This document shows positions 5,886 to 11,301 of a stretch of 12,204 bases of DNA, piece after piece (position 1 is the first letter of the stretch; the number at the start of each line of letters is the position of its first letter). The notes under the pieces were generated by a model. That model was not told the DNA's origin and made no database searches. It worked only from the letters and a program-made list of their open reading frames with translations. Origin of the DNA: Thiobacillus sp. UBA6918 (lineage in GTDB: Bacteria; Pseudomonadota; Gammaproteobacteria; Burkholderiales; Thiobacillaceae); NCBI GenBank assembly GCA_002450925.1, contig DKAU01000051.1:1-12204 (forward strand), in the 5' to 3' direction. Made by a program: the position numbers and the translations under genes.

Positions 5886-6242
5886 TCAGTTTGACAACAA
5901 ATCGCGAATCGCAATCAACTCTTCGCGCAAATCTGAAAGGGACACCGGCTTGCGTGCTGGGGATTTCTCATCCTCGGTGGTTTCGAGCTTGTTTCGCGCA
6001 CCACTGATTGTAAAACCCTCTTCATACAACAGTTCACGAATGCGCCTGATCAGAAGAACTTCATGGTGCTGGTAATAGCGGCGATTGCCGCGACGCTTGA
6101 CGGGCTTGAGTTGATTGAATTCCTGTTCCCAATAGCGCAGGACGTGCGGCTTGACTGCACAAAGATCCGCAACCTCGCCTATGGTGAAATAGCGCTTGGC
6201 CGGGATCGGTGGCAGATCACTCGGGCTGGCCGTTTCCGCCAT
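5886..6242 (-). CDS. Small MerR-family transcriptional regulator downstream of ihfA
   Basis: A 118-residue MerR-type DNA-binding protein. The winged helix-turn-helix lies at about 18-60: YFTIGEVADLCAVKPHVLRYWEQEF (helices 1-2), then the wing KRRGNRRYYQHHEV, followed by RIRELLYEEGFTISGARNKL, which leads into the usual dimerisation helix. The C-terminus (about 88-118) is short, polar and has no cysteines, so metal sensing as in classical MerR is unlikely. MerR-like genes of this size are common directly after ihfA in proteobacteria; their targets are mostly unknown. Its ATG (6240-6242) lies 26 bp inside ihfA, suggesting coupled translation. It is the last gene of the thrS-infC-pheST-ihfA series; after its stop comes a T-rich stretch and the tRNA-Pro promoter. 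Confidence 0.88.
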   Translation of the reverse strand: MAETASPSDLPPIPAKRYFTIGEVADLCAVKPHVLRYWEQEFNQLKPVKRRGNRRYYQHHEVLLIRRIRELLYEEGFTISGARNKLETTEDEKSPARKPVSLSDLREELIAIRDLLSN

Positions 6243-6531
6243 GTTCGATGTCCTCTACCATGACTTTGAGCTTCTGGCTGGCATGAAAAGTCACGACGCG
6301 TCTTGCCGAAATGGGCATTTCTTCGCCAGTCTTTGGATTGCGTCCAGGGCGCTGTGGTTTCTCACGGCACTGGAAATTGCCGAAACCCGAAAGTTTCACC
6401 GTATCTCCAGCCTGCAGGGAATTGCGGATCTCCTCGAAAAAGGACTCCACCATATCCTTGGCTTCACGCTTGTTGAGTCCCACCTTCTCAAACAACAGAT
6501 CGGCTAGTTCAGCTTTAGTCAGGGTCGTCAT
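6217..6531 (-). CDS. ihfA: Integration host factor subunit alpha
   Basis: IHF-alpha pairs with IHF-beta to form a sequence-specific, sharply DNA-bending nucleoid protein that assists recombination, replication and transcription. The 104-residue protein (E. coli 99) keeps the whole HU/IHF fold: LTKAELADLLFEKVGL, FFEEIRNSL, VKLSGFGNF at 45-53, and the DNA-intercalating beta-arm RPGRNPKTGEE with the key proline P66 (E. coli P65), then ARRVVTFHASQKLK. The alpha subunit rather than beta or HU is indicated by KREAKDMVESFFEEIR, QRPGRNPKTGE and position after pheT. It starts 15 bases after the pheT stop without a clear Shine-Dalgarno sequence, so translational coupling to pheT is likely. The final 26 bp overlap the MerR-like gene. 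Confidence 0.97.
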   Translation of the reverse strand: MTTLTKAELADLLFEKVGLNKREAKDMVESFFEEIRNSLQAGDTVKLSGFGNFQCREKPQRPGRNPKTGEEMPISARRVVTFHASQKLKVMVEDIEHGGNGQPE

Positions 6532-6546
6532 AATGCTTTTATTGGA

Positions 6547-8901
6547 TTAAGACCGAAGTTCTGCCCCATGCCGGCTTGTCACAGCATCGACGATTTTTGT
6601 CGTTGCCGCCTCCACTTCCGGCTCCGTGAGGGTACGTTCAGTATCTTGCATAACTATGCGAAATGCAAGGCTTTTTTTCCCGGCAGGCACGCCTTGTCCG
6701 TGATAAAAATCGAAAAGCTCAAGTTCACGTACTATCTCAGGAGCAGCCTCACGCATGGTCGAAATCAGTTCGCCTACCGCTATGTCATGGTCGACCAGGA
6801 AAGCAAGGTCGCGCCTCATCGATGGGAAGCGACCGATAGTCTTGTGCTTTGGCATGCCCCTGGAACCCAGGCTGTCAAGGTTCAGTTCGAACAGGATGGG
6901 CGGGGCAGGCAGGTCGAATTTCTGCGACAGTTTGTGATCCAGCATTCCTATCCAGCCCACGGCCCTGTCGCCCAGCATTAACTGGGCACTTTGACCGGGA
7001 TGCAAAGCCGGATGGACAACATGAAGGAAAGACAGCGAAAGACCCGGCATTTGTTCAAGGTCGCCCTTGACGTCAAAAAAGTCCACCGCCCGGTCCGCTA
7101 CCCCCCATTGCTCTGCAAATGCCGGCCCATAGCAAACCCCGGCCAAACACATGGGTTGGCTCAACCCTTCTTCACCTCGCAAATAAGCACGGCCCAATTC
7201 AAACAGGCGCACCCGCATTTGCTGACGGTTGAGGTTATGCTTCAATGCGTCGAGCATGCCGCCCCAAAGGGTGGTGCGCATCACCCCCATCTGACTGGCA
7301 ATCGGATTTTGCAGGGGCAGTGGTTCCATCCCCCCAGACAAAGCCGTCTCCCACTCAGGATCGACAAAACTGTATGTAATGACTTCCTGGTAATCACGTC
7401 CGATCAGATAATCTCGAAGCAAGGAAATTTCATGACGCTCCTCCTCCTGTGGCAGCATCATGGCGGCCGCACGGGGGGCTCGGGCTTCAATCTGGTCATA
7501 ACCATGCAGGCGCGCCAGTTCCTCGATCAGATCTTCCTCGATTTCAAGGTCGAACCGATAGGTGGGTGGGGATACCTGCCATGCATCACCTGATTCTTTG
7601 ACAACAAGGCCCAAGCGCTGCAGATAGTCCTTCATGGTGCTCTCTGGCATGTCAACGCCCAATACTCTGGAAACCCTTGCAGGGCGCAAGCGAACCGGCT
7701 CACGTTTGGGCAGCCGCTTGGTTTCCTCAATGACTGCGCCGGGTTGGCCGCCGCAAATCTCCAGTATCAGCTTGGTGGCACGCTCCATGGCAATCACGGT
7801 ATTCGCAAAATCCACGCCACGCTCAAAGCGGTGTGAAGAATCGGTTGACAGGCCAAGTCTGCGTGCCCTTCCTGCAATGGCTTCCGGGGTGAAATAGGCT
7901 GCTTCAAGGAAGACATCCGTTGTTTCATCTCCCACGGCAGTAGCAGCTCCGCCCATAATGCCAGCAATCGCTACAGGTCCGTTCCCGTCGGCAAGGACCA
8001 GCATGTCATCCGCCAGATCGACCGTCTGTTCATTCAACAAGGTAATTTTCTCGCCATTTTTTGCCAGGCGCACCAAAAGCCCATCCTTGAGTTTTGCCAG
8101 GTCGAAGGCATGCATGGGCTGCCCCAGTTCGAGCAGAATGTAGTTGGTAATGTCGACCGGAGCGGAAACGGGCCTGATACCGCAGCGCTCCAGGCGCATA
8201 ACCATCCAGGGTGGTGTCTTGGCCTTGGGGTTGATGCCCTTGATGACCCTGCCTAGATACCGGGGGCAGGCATCCTGGGATTTCACCTCTACCTTGAGGG
8301 TGTCGTAGACATCCCGCATCACGGGAGCCTGAGTAGGCAGGTAAGCTTTTGTGCCGGTAATGGCCGAAACCTCCCGCGCCAGACCCTGCATGCTTAGACA
8401 ATCCGCGCGGTTGGGAGTCAACTTGAGCGTTATGACCTGATCGTCCAGAACCAGGAAGCTTCGTATATCCGTACCCACAGGGGCTTCTGCCGGCAATACC
8501 AGCAGTCCATCAATCTTGTCTTCTAGCCCAATTTCACTCGCACCGCACAACATGCCGGAAGACTCGACTCCGCGAACCTTGGCTTGCTTGATTTCAATCT
8601 GTGGCAACTTCGCGCCCACCCGGGCACAGGGAACCTTCAACCCCGCTTCTACATTGGAAGCCCCGCAGACGATTTGCAACGGCTCGGACTCACCCACGTT
8701 TACCTTGCACACACGCAAGCGATCAGCATCGGGATGTGGCTCGACAGAAAGAACTTCGGCAACCACCACACCCGAGAAAGGCGGTGCGGCAGGCTGTATG
8801 GACTCAACTTCCAGCCCGGCCATGGTGAGACGATGGGCCAGATCCGCAGTGGAAATTTGAGGATTGACGAGGGTTCTTAACCAGGATTCAGGAAATTGCA
8901 T
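6547..8901 (-). CDS. pheT: Phenylalanyl-tRNA synthetase beta subunit
   Basis: PheT is the large subunit of the alpha2-beta2 enzyme that charges tRNA-Phe; it provides tRNA binding and the editing site that removes mischarged tyrosine. The 784-residue protein (E. coli about 795) shows the family order. The N-terminal EMAP-type OB-fold is at about 40-150 (HPDADRL 56-62, VCGASN 78-83, GVESSGMLCG 111-120). The B3/B4 editing domain spans about 200-370 (PPWMVMRLERCGIRPVSAPVDITNY, QPMHAFD, SHRFERGVD). The B5 domain is at about 400-475, then a catalytic-like core. The FDX-ACB anticodon-binding domain occupies about 694-784 (SMRRDLAFLVD, FDFYHGQGVPAGKKSLAFRI, RTLTEPEV). It starts three bases after the pheS stop and has only a weak ribosome-binding site, so it is probably translationally coupled for equal subunit output. 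Confidence 0.98.
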   Translation of the reverse strand: MQFPESWLRTLVNPQISTADLAHRLTMAGLEVESIQPAAPPFSGVVVAEVLSVEPHPDADRLRVCKVNVGESEPLQIVCGASNVEAGLKVPCARVGAKLPQIEIKQAKVRGVESSGMLCGASEIGLEDKIDGLLVLPAEAPVGTDIRSFLVLDDQVITLKLTPNRADCLSMQGLAREVSAITGTKAYLPTQAPVMRDVYDTLKVEVKSQDACPRYLGRVIKGINPKAKTPPWMVMRLERCGIRPVSAPVDITNYILLELGQPMHAFDLAKLKDGLLVRLAKNGEKITLLNEQTVDLADDMLVLADGNGPVAIAGIMGGAATAVGDETTDVFLEAAYFTPEAIAGRARRLGLSTDSSHRFERGVDFANTVIAMERATKLILEICGGQPGAVIEETKRLPKREPVRLRPARVSRVLGVDMPESTMKDYLQRLGLVVKESGDAWQVSPPTYRFDLEIEEDLIEELARLHGYDQIEARAPRAAAMMLPQEEERHEISLLRDYLIGRDYQEVITYSFVDPEWETALSGGMEPLPLQNPIASQMGVMRTTLWGGMLDALKHNLNRQQMRVRLFELGRAYLRGEEGLSQPMCLAGVCYGPAFAEQWGVADRAVDFFDVKGDLEQMPGLSLSFLHVVHPALHPGQSAQLMLGDRAVGWIGMLDHKLSQKFDLPAPPILFELNLDSLGSRGMPKHKTIGRFPSMRRDLAFLVDHDIAVGELISTMREAAPEIVRELELFDFYHGQGVPAGKKSLAFRIVMQDTERTLTEPEVEAATTKIVDAVTSRHGAELRS

Positions 8902-8904
8902 GGC

Positions 8905-9924
8905 TTATTTGAATTGCGCCAGAAAACGCAGATCGTTTTCGAAAAAAAGCCGCAGGTCATCCACACCATAACGCAGCATGGCCAACCGTTCGACACCAAG
9001 TCCAAAGGCAAAACCCAGGTATTGCTCGGGATCGATGTTCACATGATTGAAGACATTGGGGTGCACCATGCCGCAGCCCAGCACCTCCAGCCAGCCAGTG
9101 TGGGAACACACCCGGCAGCCATCCCCTCCGCAAATGACGCAGCCAATGTCCATCTCCGCAGAAGGCTCGGTAAACGGGAAGAACGAAGGCCGAAAGCGCA
9201 CCTTGAGATCATCCTGTTCGAAAAAGTTGCGCATAAAGTCGGCCAGCACACCCTTGAGGTCTGCAAACGATACCTCTTCATCCACCCATAGGCCTTCTAC
9301 CTGGTGGAACATCGGGGTATGCGTCACATCAGAATCACATCGAAAAACCCGCCCCGGCGCAATGATCCGGAATGGCGGCTTGTTCGATTCCATGAAATGC
9401 ACTTGAACCGGTGAGGTGTGGGTACGCAACAATTCACCGGATTCCAGATAGAACGTGTCGTGCATTGCGCGTGCCGGGTGGTCTTCCGGAATGTTAAGCG
9501 CGGTGAAATTGTAGAAATCCGTTTCAATTTCCGGACCATAGGCCACTTCAAACCCCATGGAACGAAACAGCGCCTGAATGCGTTCCAGGGTTCGTGTCAC
9601 TGGATGAAGGCCACCATGCCCACGCCCTCTTCCGGGCAGGGTCACGTCGATGGTTTCTTCTTTTATCCTGCGCTGGAATTCGGCTTCCTGAATGGCCTCA
9701 CGACGCACCTTCAGCGCAGACTCGACAGCCTGCTTCGCCTCGTTCACACGCGCACCGGCTGACTTTCGCTCTTCCGGCGACATGCCGCCCAAAGACTTGA
9801 GCAACTCAGTCAGTTCACCCTGTTTGCCCAGAAAACGGGTTTTGACCTGCTCCAAGGCAGGCAAATCCTGGCAACCGCGAATCGCGGGCAATGCCTGGGC
9901 AAGAATTTCGTTCGGATTTCGCAT
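8905..9924 (-). CDS. pheS: Phenylalanyl-tRNA synthetase alpha subunit
   Basis: PheS is the catalytic class II subunit of phenylalanyl-tRNA synthetase. The 339-residue protein has an N-terminal coiled coil (about 1-90, KTRFLGKQGELTELLKSLG) that contacts tRNA, then the catalytic domain with LHPVTR at 107-111 (motif 1 region), motif 2 FRIIAPGRVFRCD at 185-197, and motif 3 GFAFGLGVERLAML at 304-317. Between FTEPSAEMDI and GWLEVLGCGMVHP sits an insert with four cysteines, C262, C265, C270 and C273 (CVIC-GGDG-CRVC), which could bind zinc; it resembles the Bacillus-type enzyme and is absent from E. coli PheS. The ATG is preceded by an AT-rich stretch without a good Shine-Dalgarno sequence. A terminator hairpin lies just upstream, and there is no pheM-like Phe-rich leader peptide. 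Confidence 0.98.
   Translation of the reverse strand: MRNPNEILAQALPAIRGCQDLPALEQVKTRFLGKQGELTELLKSLGGMSPEERKSAGARVNEAKQAVESALKVRREAIQEAEFQRRIKEETIDVTLPGRGRGHGGLHPVTRTLERIQALFRSMGFEVAYGPEIETDFYNFTALNIPEDHPARAMHDTFYLESGELLRTHTSPVQVHFMESNKPPFRIIAPGRVFRCDSDVTHTPMFHQVEGLWVDEEVSFADLKGVLADFMRNFFEQDDLKVRFRPSFFPFTEPSAEMDIGCVICGGDGCRVCSHTGWLEVLGCGMVHPNVFNHVNIDPEQYLGFAFGLGVERLAMLRYGVDDLRLFFENDLRFLAQFK
8942..8960 (-). repeat. 19-bp direct repeat of tRNA-Pro terminator sequence inside pheS
   Basis: The plus-strand bases aaaaaaagccgcaggtcat occur here and again at 5664-5682, where they form the loop, 3' arm and T-tract of the tRNA-Pro terminator. The flanking bases differ. Here they encode part of the conserved PheS C-terminus (DDLRLFFEN). 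The 5' arm of the terminator is missing, so this copy should not terminate. It may be chance convergence. Confidence 0.7.
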
Positions 9925-9947
9925 TCTTTAAATAAATCTGGCCCAAC

Positions 9948-9975
9948 AAAAAAGAGGCCGCAAGGGCCTCTTTTT
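9948..9975 (-). terminator. Intrinsic terminator/attenuator between rplT and pheS
   Basis: A perfect 11-bp stem pairs AAAAAGAGGCC (9949-9959) with GGCCTCTTTTT (9965-9975) around the loop GCAAG. On the minus strand the arm ends in a run of six T residues (9953-9948), and A-rich and T-rich arms allow function on both strands. It begins 14 bases after the rplT stop codon and ends 24 bases before pheS, too little room for an ordinary separate promoter. pheST expression therefore probably depends on read-through, making this an attenuator-like element. Confidence 0.85.
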
Positions 9976-9989
9976 AACTGCTGCGCCTG

Positions 9990-10349
9990 TTAGGCAGCGA
10001 GGCCTGCTTTTACCTGTTCGGCCAGCTTCGCAAACGCATCCTTGTCGAATACGGCGATATCGGCCAGAACCTTGCGGTCCACTTCAATAGCGGCTTTTTT
10101 CAGGCCATTCATGAATACGCTGTAGGACAGGCCGCACTCACGGGCTGCTGCATTAATACGGGCAATCCACAGGGCACGGAACTGGCGCTTCTTCTGGCGG
10201 CGATCACGGTAGGCATACTGCCCAGCCTTCATCACCGCTTCATTGGCAACACGGAATACGTTACCGCGACGGCCGCGATAACCCTTGGCAGCCTCGAGCA
10301 CCTTCTTGTGGCTGGCTCGGGCCGTTACACCTCTTTTTACGCGTGGCAT
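9990..10349 (-). CDS. rplT: Large-subunit ribosomal protein L20
   Basis: L20 binds 23S rRNA early in assembly of the 50S subunit and, in E. coli, represses translation of its own operon (rpmI-rplT) by binding a leader that mimics its rRNA site. The 119-residue sequence has the family length and blocks: PRVKRGVTARASHKKVLEAAKGYRGRR at the very basic N-terminus, RDRRQKKRQFRALWIARINAAAR in the middle (about 48-70), and LSYSVFMNGLKKAAIEVDRKVLADIAVFD in the C-terminal globular domain. A strong Shine-Dalgarno AGGAGG (10362-10357) lies seven bases before the ATG and overlaps the rpmI stop codon (TAAGGAGG), so the two genes are tightly coupled, 12 bases apart. Confidence 0.99.
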   Translation of the reverse strand: MPRVKRGVTARASHKKVLEAAKGYRGRRGNVFRVANEAVMKAGQYAYRDRRQKKRQFRALWIARINAAARECGLSYSVFMNGLKKAAIEVDRKVLADIAVFDKDAFAKLAEQVKAGLAA

Positions 10350-10361
10350 GTTCTATCCTCC

Positions 10362-10559
10362 TTATGCGTAGGGCAGCATCTTGCGCATGGCTTTTTGGTT
10401 GCTGGCATCGGCTACGGCCATGCCACGCAATTGGCGCTTGCGCTTGGTGGTTTTCTTGGTGAGGATGTGACGCAGGAAAGCGTGGGTACGCTTGAACTTG
10501 CCACTACCCAGGGCGCGGAACCGCTTGGCAGCGCCGCTCTTGGACTTCATCTTGGGCAT
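10362..10559 (-). CDS. rpmI: Large-subunit ribosomal protein L35
   Basis: L35 is a small, very basic 50S protein. The 65 residues match the family length and sequence: MPKMKSKSGAAKRFRALGSGKFKR, HAFLRHILTKKTTKRKRQLRG, and the C-terminal KAMRKMLPYA. An AAGGAGC Shine-Dalgarno lies four bases before the ATG. It follows infC after a 132-base leader with hairpins and precedes rplT by 12 bases. By analogy with E. coli it should be repressed together with rplT by L20. Confidence 0.98.
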   Translation of the reverse strand: MPKMKSKSGAAKRFRALGSGKFKRTHAFLRHILTKKTTKRKRQLRGMAVADASNQKAMRKMLPYA

Positions 10560-10691
10560 GATTGCTCCTTGATTTTCGGTATCCAGCCAGGTGGTTTTCG
10601 CCTCGAAAACACTTTTATTACCCGCTGAACTTCTTGGGATGCATTCGGCAGTCTTTCAACCGCCAGGCCGCATCCGGCCTGAATTCTGAAA
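10560..10691 (-). promoter_or_regulatory. infC-rpmI intergenic leader with two hairpins; candidate L20 operator
   Basis: This 132-base gap holds two clear stem-loops on the minus strand: AGGCCG/CGGCCT with a 4-base loop (10665-10680) and GTTTTCG/CGAAAAC with a 3-base loop (10594-10610). Neither is followed by a T-run, so they are not intrinsic terminators. In E. coli the infC-rpmI region carries the translational operator bound by L20. I infer a similar autoregulatory leader here from position and structure only. I found no strong promoter. Confidence 0.45.
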
Positions 10692-11213
10692 CTATTTCTT
10701 CTTTTTGGGTGCCAGCACCATCACCATCTGGCGGCCCTCCATCTTGGGGAATTGCTCGGTGACGGACAACTCCGCCACATCGCTTTCAACCCGCCTCAGT
10801 TGGGCCAGGCCCAGTTCCTGGTGCGCCATCTCTCGACCGCGAAAACGCAAAGTCACTTTTACCTTATCGCCCTCACCCAAAAACTTGGTGATGTTGCGAA
10901 GCTTGATCTGGTAGTCACCCTCATCCGTACCCGGCCGGAATTTGATTTCCTTGACCTGTACCTGCTTCTGCTTAAGCTTGGCTTCGTGTTGTTTCTTGCT
11001 TTCCTGATACTTGAACTTGCCGAAGTCCATGATTTTGCAGACCGGCGGCTTCGCTGTCGGGGATATTTCCACCAAATCCAGATCCGCCTCTTCTGCCGCC
11101 TGCAGCGCTTGCCGCAAATTCACGACCCCAAGTTGTTCACCCTCAGAACCAATCAAGCGAATCTCGGATGCTTCGATTTCTCCGTTGATTCGCGTCTGCT
11201 TTTCAGTAGCGAT
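10692..11213 (-). CDS. infC: Translation initiation factor IF3 (AUC start codon)
   Basis: IF3 binds the 30S subunit, keeps subunits apart and checks the start codon-initiator tRNA pairing. Starting at ATC 11213 gives 173 residues (E. coli 180) beginning (M)ATEKQTRINGEIEASEIRLIGSEG, which retains the conserved N-terminal RINGEI segment. The family signature ISPTAKPPVCKIMDFGKFKYQ is at about 50-70, followed by the lysine-rich linker and the C-terminal domain with KEIKFRPGTDEGDYQIK and KVKVTLRFRGREMAHQELG. No in-frame ATG, GTG or TTG exists between the upstream stop (TGA at 11231-11229) and this ATC. The first ordinary alternative, TTG 11156, would delete 19 conserved residues. A GGAG (11225-11222) lies eight bases upstream of ATC. 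Non-canonical starts are the known basis of infC autoregulation. The stop is TAG. Confidence 0.95.
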   Translation of the reverse strand: MATEKQTRINGEIEASEIRLIGSEGEQLGVVNLRQALQAAEEADLDLVEISPTAKPPVCKIMDFGKFKYQESKKQHEAKLKQKQVQVKEIKFRPGTDEGDYQIKLRNITKFLGEGDKVKVTLRFRGREMAHQELGLAQLRRVESDVAELSVTEQFPKMEGRQMVMVLAPKKKK

Positions 11214-11225
11214 GAGCCATTCTCC
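11203..11225 (-). promoter_or_regulatory. infC initiation region: GGAG, AUC start and overlapping out-of-frame AUG
   Basis: The minus strand reads GGAG (11225-11222), then an ATG at 11220-11218 one base later, then the infC ATC at 11213-11211. The ATG opens a five-codon micro-ORF in another frame (Met-Ala-His-Arg-Tyr, TGA ending at 11203) that overlaps the infC start. GGAG is well spaced (8 bases) for ATC but too close (1 base) for the ATG, so the ATC should be favoured when IF3 is scarce. Confidence 0.6.
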
Positions 11226-11246
11226 AAATCAAACCCGCTATGGGGC

Positions 11247-11287
11247 AAAAATGAACAAGGAGCGGCAAGTTACCCCGCTCCTCGTTC
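11247..11287 (-). terminator. Long hairpin between thrS and infC, partial terminator or leader structure
   Basis: A 13-bp stem with a single G-U pair joins bases 11287-11275 to 11265-11253 (core GAGGAGCGG with CCGCTCCTT) around a 9-base loop. It is followed on the minus strand by ATTTTT (11252-11247), a short, imperfect U-tract. It begins 14 bases after the thrS stop and ends 34 bases before the infC start codon. It could terminate part of thrS transcription or stabilise the processed infC mRNA. Confidence 0.6.
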
Positions 11288-11301
11288 GCTATTCGTTCGT
11301 T

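Noticed and set aside
6991..7593. Plus-strand open frame of 200 codons within pheT
   Set aside because: It is antisense to conserved PheT coding sequence, has no family resemblance and no convincing initiation signals.
9925..9989. pheM-like Phe-rich leader peptide between rplT and pheS
   Set aside because: The 65-base gap is filled mostly by the terminator hairpin, and I found no short ORF with several Phe codons.
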